Origin: a virus
Virus record (IMG/VR): IMGVR_UViG_3300037487_000625
Location: 1-42,265 of that record
DNA length: 42,265 nucleotides
Direction: 5' to 3' (one strand)
The stretch's first letter is position 1, and each line of letters starts with the position of its first letter. This document shows positions 29,323-36,405 of the stretch, piece by piece. The notes beneath the pieces were generated by a model that saw only the letters and a list, made by a program, of their open reading frames with translations, was not told the origin of the DNA and did no database searches. Position numbers and translations under genes: made by a program.

Positions 29323-30137
29323 CAATATCGAATGTCGAATTGAACGTTGTCCACAGCGAAAGAAAGACCTTTAGCATTTGCTGCAAGATTTCTTGCAGTG
29401 AACTGCATTCGTTGGTTGTTTATAACTTCTCCAGGTATAAATGTTTTCGTGTACACCAAAACATTGTTGATGTAGAAGCGCGCGTCAGCACTATTTGCCA
29501 CAATGAGAAGCTCGTCTGTATCGGTTGCGGTCACGCCACTATCGACGAACAAAGACCCCGTCGAGTTACTGTCGTAACAGATTGTCCAATTCAAGAGCGA
29601 TTGAGTTCCTCCGAGCGTAAACCCCATAAATTCTGCGCTTCCGATTGGGTTTGCAGGAGGGTTTACACTTGAACTTCCGAAGTATAAAAATCCATCGGAT
29701 GTTTGAGTTCCAGCTCCGACTATTGCGGTTTTAAATCGCATCAATTTAACATTTTGAGAAGTCTGACTGGCAAAAAATGAACTGTTGATGTACGCGGTAG
29801 CAACTCCGCCCAAATTCGTACCCGCATTTAAAAGAACATCTCCAGTTGGAATAATTCCATATGGAGCAGTTATAGATCCACCGCTTGCCGTGGCGGTTGA
29901 TGTTGACCCAAGTCCCGTGAAGTAGTCATCAACGATTCGGAAAACTTTTGCCGCGTTGAAGTTCTGAGAGACATATGTCTCTGGATCAGTTCCATTGATC
30001 TTCACCACAGTCGGATTCGGAAAGGTTCCGCTGAGATCGCCGCCGGCAGGAACCGCAAGCGTGTCTTGAATGGTGAGATTGGTCTGAGTACCCGTAACGG
30101 TGACCGTGTTGACGGTTTCGGTGATGATCAAGCTCAT
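29322..30137 (-). CDS. Tail-fibre-like protein
   Basis: 271 residues. The N-terminal GGDLSGTFPNPTVVKINGTD is a motif common in phage fibre proteins. The remainder is beta-rich with a lectin-like end (FYINNVLVYTKTFIPGEVIN, FAVDNVQFDIRY). A receptor-binding or fibre role is likely. Codon composition is AT-richer than the neighbours, as often seen in exchanged host-range modules. Confidence 0.7.
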   Translation of the reverse strand: MSLIITETVNTVTVTGTQTNLTIQDTLAVPAGGDLSGTFPNPTVVKINGTDPETYVSQNFNAAKVFRIVDDYFTGLGSTSTATASGGSITAPYGIIPTGDVLLNAGTNLGGVATAYINSSFFASQTSQNVKLMRFKTAIVGAGTQTSDGFLYFGSSSVNPPANPIGSAEFMGFTLGGTQSLLNWTICYDSNSTGSLFVDSGVTATDTDELLIVANSADARFYINNVLVYTKTFIPGEVINNQRMQFTARNLAANAKGLSFAVDNVQFDIRY

Positions 30138-30487
30138 CGCGTGACCTCCTGCGAGATGCTGATCGAACCCTGGAGAAGACGAGTGACCACGCCGACGGGG
30201 GACTCAATCTCAAGGTCGTAGACTCCATCGGTCGGAATCGTCGCCGACAGCGCCGCGCTGATCGTGATCGTGATGATCCCCGTAGCCGCCGTGATGACGA
30301 TTCCCGTGAGTGGGCCGACCGTGCCGAGATCAAGGTATTTGATCAGGCTTCCGACTGCTGGGCGCATCTGCATGCGCGCGATGTAGCCTGTCAACGGGAT
30401 TGGGTTGCCGCTGCTATCGGTGTACTGCAACACCTTGACAACAGTCGTGCCTTGTTCGATTTCAAAGTTGTATGTGGGTGCTGCCAT
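30134..30487 (-). CDS. Small structural protein with EQGTT...LTGY motif
   Basis: 117 residues. FEIEQGTTVVKVLQYTDSSG followed by NPIPLTGYIARMQMRP is a pattern found in small proteins of phage tail-fibre regions (Ig-like or baseplate-associated). The end, VYDLEIESPVGVVTRLLQGS, completes the beta fold. It is coupled to its neighbours by TAATG and ATGA. Confidence 0.65.
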   Translation of the reverse strand: MAAPTYNFEIEQGTTVVKVLQYTDSSGNPIPLTGYIARMQMRPAVGSLIKYLDLGTVGPLTGIVITAATGIITITISAALSATIPTDGVYDLEIESPVGVVTRLLQGSISISQEVTR

Positions 30488-31359
30488 TACCGTGCCTCCA
30501 TAAGCTCGTATTCAACGATGCCCTTGTTCGTAAGCCAAGCACGCAACCAAAGCGCGCCACGCGGCTTTGGCGCGCCACCGCGCTCTGTATGCCAACCCTC
30601 CTGTGGGCTGAACTCGTCCTTATATCCAGGCGTTCGAGCGTGTGTTTGGCGATCCAAATATGTTCGATCGCCCGTGGTGATTCTATATCGTTCAATCGGG
30701 ACAATCCATTGATCATGGGTGTGTCCTGTCCAAACGATGTCTGCGTCGGGGAGATAGACGGCCATGCGAGCCGTTTGGATGGTCCCGCGCGTGACAGGCC
30801 CACCGCCGCCGTACCCGTGGTGGTGGTAGATCCACAGGCTTCCAATGCGGCGCGTATTCGGGGCATTGATGACGAGCCGGATCCATCCGGCATACCCGCA
30901 CGAGTGCAGATTCACCGCTCCGAGAGACTTCAGCTTCTCGACCGTCCGTTCGGTCAGGTTGCTCTCGTGGTGCTTCAGAATCGATGTCTCGTGATTGCCA
31001 AGACCCATCATGCACCAGTTTCGCGCGTAGGGGGTATAGAACTTGACCGCCTCATCGACTAGGCGGTCAAGGTAATTTCCGTACTGGTACTCGGAACGCA
31101 AGGCAGACCGATCCGCGCGGCGGTCCCATTTTCCCTGCATGGCGCAATGGCAATCCCCGTTGTCGAGGATCAGCGCGTTGCGCTTGCGCGCCTCTTCCAG
31201 ATGGCGGCGCTCCATGTCGATGTCGGTGTGCGCGTTGTCGTGGTGCGCGTCAGAACGCAGCAGGAATTCAATGCAATCAGATTCCTTGCGCGGCCTGTAG
31301 TCAATGCGCAGGATCGATTTGTCAGGCTTGTAAATCTGTACATGATCCAATGCGCCCAT
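30487..31359 (-). CDS. Calcineurin-like metallophosphoesterase
   Basis: A 290-residue protein with the metal-binding motifs in order: RSDAHHDN (D-x-H), ILDNGDCHC (GD), GLGNHETS (GNHE), YHHHGYG (H) and WTGHTHDQW (GHTH). These define an active metallophosphoesterase. Phages carry such enzymes for nucleotide or DNA end processing, but finding one inside the fibre and lysis region is less common. The substrate is unknown. Confidence 0.9.
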   Translation of the reverse strand: MGALDHVQIYKPDKSILRIDYRPRKESDCIEFLLRSDAHHDNAHTDIDMERRHLEEARKRNALILDNGDCHCAMQGKWDRRADRSALRSEYQYGNYLDRLVDEAVKFYTPYARNWCMMGLGNHETSILKHHESNLTERTVEKLKSLGAVNLHSCGYAGWIRLVINAPNTRRIGSLWIYHHHGYGGGGPVTRGTIQTARMAVYLPDADIVWTGHTHDQWIVPIERYRITTGDRTYLDRQTHARTPGYKDEFSPQEGWHTERGGAPKPRGALWLRAWLTNKGIVEYELMEAR

Positions 31360-31370
31360 TCCACTGCCCC

Positions 31371-31604
31371 CTATTTGTTTCGAGCGCGATTGAACCCGTG
31401 GCGCTCTTCAAAATCTGCAACAACATCAGGATGCACACGACGATCTAGGCTATATGGCAAGCGCATGCCAATGAGCCTTCCCTCATCAATCCACTTGGCA
31501 ACTGTTTTTGAAGCAACGCCAAGTCGATTGGCAATTTGGCCTGTTGTCATCCACGCCACGCCTGTACATTCAACTGAAGGTCTTGTTCTATTGCGCGCTT
31601 TCAT
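31371..31604 (-). CDS. Small MerR/excisionase-type HTH protein
   Basis: 77 residues from the ATG at 31604, with GAGGA six bases upstream (MKARNRTRPSVECTGVAWMT). MTTGQIANRLGVASKTVAKW then IDEGRLIGMRLPYSLDRRVH is the HTH_17/excisionase winged-helix pattern, followed by PDVVADFEERHG. It is DNA-binding. It lies between the lysis genes and the phosphoesterase, an unusual place for a regulator. Confidence 0.8.
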   Translation of the reverse strand: MKARNRTRPSVECTGVAWMTTGQIANRLGVASKTVAKWIDEGRLIGMRLPYSLDRRVHPDVVADFEERHGFNRARNK

Positions 31605-31620
31605 GTTCGTCCTCAATACG

Positions 31621-31851
31621 TCACTCGGCGTACTCTGGTGGAACGACATACCAGCCCTCTGGAACTTCGACTACGTCAGGAGATAGAACCCATTGACCGT
31701 CAATCTGTGTGTACATCTGGCCCTTGGTCTGAGGGCCGACTCGCATCGGACTTCCTGAGTTCACTAGAACGGTTCGACCGCATCCACTCGCGCAAGCGAG
31801 AACCAGCGCGGCGAATCCTGCCGTCATCGCGGTCAGATTCAACGGCGACAT
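31621..31851 (-). CDS. Outer-membrane spanin-like lipoprotein (Rz1-like), embedded
   Basis: 76 residues from the ATG at 31851: MSPLNLTAMTAGFAALVLAC then ASGCGRTVLVNSG. It has a short hydrophobic signal with a lipobox (ASGC, or VLAC), then a mature polar domain ending VEVPEGWYVVPPEYAE. It overlaps, in a different frame, most of the gene at 31700-31921, which resembles the Rz/Rz1 nested layout. A longer same-frame ORF to 31929 lacks a signal and is disfavoured. It lies next to the holin. Confidence 0.65.
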   Translation of the reverse strand: MSPLNLTAMTAGFAALVLACASGCGRTVLVNSGSPMRVGPQTKGQMYTQIDGQWVLSPDVVEVPEGWYVVPPEYAE

Positions 31852-31921
31852 GGCCACGTTTCGCGCGCTCTTCAATCCACAGCAGTACTGCAACCAACAC
31901 TTGCGCAAAGAAATTCCACAT
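31700..31921 (-). CDS. Inner-membrane spanin-like protein (Rz-like)
   Basis: 73 residues from the ATG at 31921, with GGGGGCAAAG upstream and just after the holin stop. MWNFFAQVLVAVLLWIEE is an N-terminal membrane anchor, followed by a charged helical segment (DDGRIRRAGSRLREWMRSNR). It is short for an i-spanin and has a polar disordered tail. With the nested lipoprotein it forms a plausible two-component spanin pair; position and topology are the evidence. Confidence 0.55.
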   Translation of the reverse strand: MWNFFAQVLVAVLLWIEERAKRGHVAVESDRDDGRIRRAGSRLREWMRSNRSSELRKSDASRPSDQGPDVHTD

Positions 31922-31925
31922 GGCA

Positions 31926-32123
31926 TCACTTTGCCCCCGCTTGTTCGCTAGAGACATTGTTGTCACGCGCGGCAAGCAAGCCGATACCAGCGATGACTGC
32001 TGCAACAACCGCGCCCCAATCGGGAGCTGTGAGGGCATCGCCGTCAAAGTGCGCAGACACGGCACTTCCGACAGCCACGAGAATTGCACCAATACCCGCT
32101 GCTGAAGTCTTCCATGATTTCAT
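31926..32123 (-). CDS. Holin-like protein
   Basis: 65 residues with two hydrophobic segments: TSAAGIGAILVAVGSAVSAH near 5-25 and WGAVVAAVIAGIGLLAARD near 36-54, separated by a polar turn (FDGDALTAPD), and a charged C-terminus. Size and topology fit a two-segment holin. Position between a small membrane protein and the spanin-like genes supports it. Confidence 0.72.
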   Translation of the reverse strand: MKSWKTSAAGIGAILVAVGSAVSAHFDGDALTAPDWGAVVAAVIAGIGLLAARDNNVSSEQAGAK

Positions 32124-32389
32124 TTGATTGGCCTTTCTAGACGTTCAAGGCGAGCGGACAACTCGCGAAGCCGCTCTTCCGTCTGCTTGTCTGTCAAAGT
32201 AAAAGCGACTTGCGCCTTTGCAAGCTCGCTGACGATGCTTCCAAGTTCCCGAACCTGCTCAACCGTGGAAACAAGTTGAGCGTCGCGTCGGCCCATCTGT
32301 ATAAGCATCGTTCCGATGCCAACGCAGATCGCAACAAAAGAAGCCCATGTCGCCACTAGTTGTTGAGATGATTGCTTTTGCTCATTCAT
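32120..32389 (-). CDS. Membrane-anchored coiled-coil protein of the lysis cassette
   Basis: 89 residues: a hydrophobic segment WASFVAICVGIGTMLIQMG near 15-33, then a long coiled coil (VEQVRELGSIVSELAKAQVA, ERLRELSARLERLERPIK). Such proteins (XhlA-like) often accompany holins. It could also be a second holin or an i-spanin. It is coupled to the fibre gene upstream and the holin downstream. Confidence 0.6.
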   Translation of the reverse strand: MNEQKQSSQQLVATWASFVAICVGIGTMLIQMGRRDAQLVSTVEQVRELGSIVSELAKAQVAFTLTDKQTEERLRELSARLERLERPIK

Positions 32390-33687
32390 GCCACCCTCAC
32401 TGCATTGATATTGCTGGCATTGTTTCCAGACGGCTGATAGATCGTTGCTGCCTTGATAGCCGAAGCGGCAAATCCAGAAACGGCCTGCACTTTAATCGTG
32501 GTTGTTGACGCAAGCGTGATGCGTGTGCTCAGCGAAACGGAAACCATCGACCCCGCGCGATTATTCCACGTCGATTCCGATGATGCATAATGGGTAGTAC
32601 CGTCGGAAAGACGTGCGGCAAAATCTCCGACACCAGAGACGGCGCTCTTCTGCACCGTGACACAGGAGTCAATCATCCATGTACCAGCCGTGAGGCTAAT
32701 TGACGGGCCGTCGTACCAAGTGCCGGCAGTAGTCATCGTAACGTCGGCAGATAGTGCATTCGATGCCGAATTGAGGCTGACACCAAGGTCGCCAAACATC
32801 GCCATGCCGTAGCCGATTGCAACTGACTCAGGATTACCGATGCCACTTATGCGTCCAAGCAGAACACCTTCGTTCAGCGGAGCAAGCGTGGCAAGCGCCA
32901 CGCCTGCACTCGTCATGTCGCTGATGTATTCCGTCTTGGTGGATTCAATATTTGGATGAACGAGGATCTTGCCCTGCGTCGGGTGCGCATGCTCGACGTA
33001 TCCCATCTGCATCTGCCAGTTTGGGCGCGATGGTTCGGTAGCCGTCAGCGCGCCGGCTGTTGCCGCGCTGAGATATAGAGTCGCTCCATCGGAGAATGCA
33101 CTGGTATCAAGATTCGTCAGCGTTCCAGCGATCATGACTGAACCAGTAGAGTTGTTCGCAATGTTTGCTGCTGCCAACCCAACCGCGTCGGTGGTCGCGT
33201 ATGCGTTCGCCTGCGCGAGCGAAATAGTCGGATTCTGTCCGAGCGCGCCGCTGATGCGAACGGCTTGCCCTTTGTTGATCTGAGATCCGGTGTTGTTGCG
33301 AGCCGTGATCGTGACGGCTGGAGCGGCTGTGACCGCTTGAACGCGCCCTGTCGCATCCGTGCCAAGCATCGGAGCGGATGGAAGATCGGTCAATTGCACC
33401 GCTCCCGTATGCTCAAATCCGGCGACTTCATTACCCGCTGTGCCACTGTTGACGCGCCGGATGTTGGCTGTAGTCGTTCCCGCCCCTGTGCTACTCGTTT
33501 GATATTGAAGCGCGAGCGGCATATAAAAAGGACTAATATCCGAAAACATCCACATCCGACCCGTGGCCGAGCAGATGAACAACTCTCCCGTTTCTCCACT
33601 CAAACCAGGGATAGCAGAGGTTGGGTATGGCCCAGGTGTGAGCGTGTTGTAGTATGTGCGGGGAACGATGGAACCTAGCATTGCCAT
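32386..33687 (-). CDS. Tail-fibre/spike-like protein
   Basis: 433 residues. The middle (about 125-255) has the widespread fibre domain: ARNNTGSQINKGQAVRISGA, NPTISLAQANAYATTDAVGL, TLTNLDTSAFSDGATLYLSA, TAGALTATEPSRPNWQM and GYVEHAHPTQGKILVHP. The C-terminal ~150 residues are Ser/Thr-rich beta structure, likely the exposed receptor-binding part. Start is ATG 33687 or 33681. Confidence 0.8.
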   Translation of the reverse strand: MAMLGSIVPRTYYNTLTPGPYPTSAIPGLSGETGELFICSATGRMWMFSDISPFYMPLALQYQTSSTGAGTTTANIRRVNSGTAGNEVAGFEHTGAVQLTDLPSAPMLGTDATGRVQAVTAAPAVTITARNNTGSQINKGQAVRISGALGQNPTISLAQANAYATTDAVGLAAANIANNSTGSVMIAGTLTNLDTSAFSDGATLYLSAATAGALTATEPSRPNWQMQMGYVEHAHPTQGKILVHPNIESTKTEYISDMTSAGVALATLAPLNEGVLLGRISGIGNPESVAIGYGMAMFGDLGVSLNSASNALSADVTMTTAGTWYDGPSISLTAGTWMIDSCVTVQKSAVSGVGDFAARLSDGTTHYASSESTWNNRAGSMVSVSLSTRITLASTTTIKVQAVSGFAASAIKAATIYQPSGNNASNINAVRVA

Positions 33688-33690
33688 AGG

Positions 33691-34740
33691 TCATCCAATC
33701 TGCGTCAGCAGGTTTGAAATTTGGAGAGCAACTGTCTCATTCGCGAGGGGTTGTGATGTTTGCCGAGAAAACGGAATAGCAGCGGGAAACACGTTGCCGA
33801 GCGACTGCTGATAAAGTACCGCCGGCTCCACCGCGTGATTCTCTGGGGGGATCAATGCGATTTGGGTCTTCCTCTCTACTAAATTCGCCGCGCTTTCGAC
33901 CGATACGCCTATAAGCCCTAAAACTCCATCCCCCGCCTCCGCACTAGTAGGAGGAGAAATTTCCACAAAACCCATGCTTCCCGAATCGTGACTGAACAGT
34001 TGAACCTGACCAATTGCCGAGCTATTTGTTTCATAAGAGCCAGGAGACGCAGTAGGAGGAACATAGCAGCTTTTATAGAACAACTCTACGACCTTGAAGT
34101 TACTGTCTACCATCCAGCCTTTCGTCCCATACGGAACCGTGCGCGTGTCAGCCAATTTCAACGCAGGCACGGAGATTCCAGCCGGATACTCCACAATGGC
34201 GATGTCAGCTTCGTTTGGACTTCCAAATGCAAATTTGCTTCCAAACGCTGGCGATGTGCGTCTATACGGCCAAATCATGTCATTCATGTCGTAGTCAAAT
34301 ACAACATTATCATGCGAAATGTGCCGAATAAGTGTATTTGCTTCAAAGACGGATCCATTCGCGTACTGATTGCCAAAGTTTTTACTTAAGTCGCGATACT
34401 GACTAGACATCTGCCAATGCTCACTTTGCACTGCCAATGTCGGACTAAAGAAAAACGCCTTCCATGGACAGTAGGAGTTATAGAACACGGGCTTGTTGAC
34501 AGGGTTGCTTTCTAAATTTACTCCGTAAGAATACTGCCCCGAAAATGTACCCAGAATGCGATATGTCGCAGGCATCGCTTGGATGCTTTTGCGGTACGGA
34601 TACAAAGCAGAACCGGGGTTCCACGCATACGGGCGCTTAAGCGTTGTTGAACCAGGGCCAGGATATGTCCATGAGACAACGTGATCCTCGTACAGCCAAA
34701 GGTCGTGCAGGGATGGAATGTATTCATATCCAATCAGCAT
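33691..34740 (-). CDS. Hypothetical virion-region protein
   Basis: 349 residues, MLIGYEYIPSLHDLWLYEDH onward, rich in Tyr, Phe, Trp, Ser and Pro with no clear repeats. It lies among fibre genes and overlaps the upstream stop as TGATG. DNA here is distinctly AT-richer than the flanking genes, consistent with exchange of a host-range segment. The family is unknown. Confidence 0.65.
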   Translation of the reverse strand: MLIGYEYIPSLHDLWLYEDHVVSWTYPGPGSTTLKRPYAWNPGSALYPYRKSIQAMPATYRILGTFSGQYSYGVNLESNPVNKPVFYNSYCPWKAFFFSPTLAVQSEHWQMSSQYRDLSKNFGNQYANGSVFEANTLIRHISHDNVVFDYDMNDMIWPYRRTSPAFGSKFAFGSPNEADIAIVEYPAGISVPALKLADTRTVPYGTKGWMVDSNFKVVELFYKSCYVPPTASPGSYETNSSAIGQVQLFSHDSGSMGFVEISPPTSAEAGDGVLGLIGVSVESAANLVERKTQIALIPPENHAVEPAVLYQQSLGNVFPAAIPFSRQTSQPLANETVALQISNLLTQIG

Positions 34741-35201
34741 CAGGGGTTACCCCAAGTCAATCCGCCGATGATACCGATGTTGTTGAAATCTGTTAGAAGA
34801 TCATTTACCTGCTGGAGAATCTGCTGCTGTGTGATCTCACTCGCAATGTTCGGCGTGTTACTCGCCGCCGTCGTTCGACCATACTGATCGACCGTCAACG
34901 ATGCAGCCACATACGATCCCGCAGGAGACGGAACGAGCGGCGTGAGTCCTCCGCCACCTGTAGCGAGCTCCACCCATGTGTTTGGCGTTGCAGTCAGTGT
35001 GTAGTACTTTGAGACAGCCGTGACGTAGACAAGCATGCCGACCGTCTTGCGTGACGATGGAATCGCATCGCGCGCAGTCGTGCTAGCGACCGTCATAAGG
35101 CCACCGCGACCGTACTCGGCGATGTGTGTTGGGTTGGTATCCGCTGGCTCCGTGGGAGCGATCGGTACGCCAAGAGGAAGTACTGGCTCTGCATGTGGCA
35201 T
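34740..35201 (-). CDS. Small tail-fibre-associated protein
   Basis: 153 residues with GGAGG before the ATG. DAIPSSRKTVGMLVYVTAVS then KYYTLTATPNTWVEL and PSPAGSYVAASLTVDQYGRT are segments common in fibre adaptors and fibre shafts. It ends with a helix (QQQILQQVNDLLTDFNNIG). It probably belongs to the tail-tip or fibre assembly. Confidence 0.65.
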   Translation of the reverse strand: MPHAEPVLPLGVPIAPTEPADTNPTHIAEYGRGGLMTVASTTARDAIPSSRKTVGMLVYVTAVSKYYTLTATPNTWVELATGGGGLTPLVPSPAGSYVAASLTVDQYGRTTAASNTPNIASEITQQQILQQVNDLLTDFNNIGIIGGLTWGNP

Positions 35202-35203
35202 GG

Positions 35204-35437
35204 TCAGCCTCCAAGAATCTCAAGTTTTCGCGCTTCGGTCATAAGACCTTGCGCAACAAGATAATCCATTCCTGCAATTGTTACAGGGTCTGTATTGATA
35301 ATTTCGTTTGCAGCGACCGCCAATTCCAAGAAATCGGCCACGGTCGTGTTGGAGTTGGCCGCTGCCCTAAGCGTTGCGCGCTCGGCGACAGTGAACCGAT
35401 TCAAGAACTCGTAGGACGTGTATGCGACTTCGATCAT
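35204..35437 (-). CDS. Small hypothetical helical protein
   Basis: 77 residues, MIEVAYTSYEFLNRFTVAER onward, mostly helical with an ATLRAAANSNTTVADFLELA segment. Phages often carry a small protein of this type next to fibre genes. It is coupled by ATGA to the fibre gene upstream. Confidence 0.65.
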   Translation of the reverse strand: MIEVAYTSYEFLNRFTVAERATLRAAANSNTTVADFLELAVAANEIINTDPVTIAGMDYLVAQGLMTEARKLEILGG

Positions 35438-36405
35438 GTTGCCCTCAGATAGACAGCCCCGCAGGCCGTAGTGGCGTAACTAGCCGTCGTGGTCAGGCTG
35501 CTACCTGTGATGGTCGGTAAGCCGGATGCGTAGGCGGCTGAAATGACCACCGATGTGTAGTTGGCCGTCGCCGCTGGGTTGGCGTGAAGCGGTATCAGGG
35601 ATGCCACGGGAAGCGCCCGCACAGTCACGGACGCGCCGCCAACTTGAATGCCAAGCCAGTAGACGGTGTTGGCCTGGATCGTGTAGGACAGCCCTGTGGT
35701 GATTTTTTCGCCCGTAGTCGAAGCCGACTGCCCCACCATCGACAGCAACGGGGATCCATTTGGACGACCATTTGAGTCGGCTGCGTACAGTCCGGCCCTG
35801 ACGTTTCCCGCCGCCGCTGCCGTTGTCACGACGGCTGAAATGGCATCAACGGTAAACGAGAAAGGCCACACCGCCGGATAGAGTCTGATCTGATCCGCAG
35901 CATGGGCCTGCGTGGTCATCGTCGTGCAGTCTTGACCGCCACAGATTTTGAAGGTCGCGAATGGTTTGATGGTCGGCACAGGAGTTCCGGACGTGAGCGT
36001 CTGCGGACTCCACGCCGATCCCGACCATGACAGAACTTGGCCCGTCGCGGCTCCCGACTGCGTCAAATCGCTCGCAGAATGCGTATGAGCCGTTGGAGCG
36101 CGTGAGTTACTCAGACGGCTGTCATCAGCTCGGACGGCCTTAGACGCGCTGCTCGCGCCGCTCGTGGCGAAATCGATGGCGAGCGTACCTGTCGCCGTAA
36201 TTGTTCCGCCCGACAGACCCGTGCCGGCGGCAACCGATGTGACCGTGCCAGATCCACCGCCGCCGACCTCCACGACTGTGCCATTTGTCTTCTTGATGAA
36301 GACCTTGCCGTCAGCCGTGTTGACCGCCATCTCGCCGAGATCAATCTCGGTAGCAGCAGGCGTTACGCCTGTCGTTGAGCTGCGCTTGTGCAGGATTCGA
36401 GCCAT
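35434..36405 (-). CDS. Tail-fibre-like protein with His-rich shaft motif
   Basis: 323 residues. The N-terminus MARILHKRSSTTGVTPAATE then IDLGEMAVNTADGKVFIKK is a frequent fibre start. GGGGSGTVTSVAAGTGLSGG and RAPTAHTHSASDLTQSGAAT (with the H-T-H motif of T4-like fibre shafts that can bind metal) follow. The C-terminal ~170 residues are a beta-rich receptor or carbohydrate-binding-like module. GGAGG precedes the TAATG start. Confidence 0.8.
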   Translation of the reverse strand: MARILHKRSSTTGVTPAATEIDLGEMAVNTADGKVFIKKTNGTVVEVGGGGSGTVTSVAAGTGLSGGTITATGTLAIDFATSGASSASKAVRADDSRLSNSRAPTAHTHSASDLTQSGAATGQVLSWSGSAWSPQTLTSGTPVPTIKPFATFKICGGQDCTTMTTQAHAADQIRLYPAVWPFSFTVDAISAVVTTAAAAGNVRAGLYAADSNGRPNGSPLLSMVGQSASTTGEKITTGLSYTIQANTVYWLGIQVGGASVTVRALPVASLIPLHANPAATANYTSVVISAAYASGLPTITGSSLTTTASYATTACGAVYLRAT

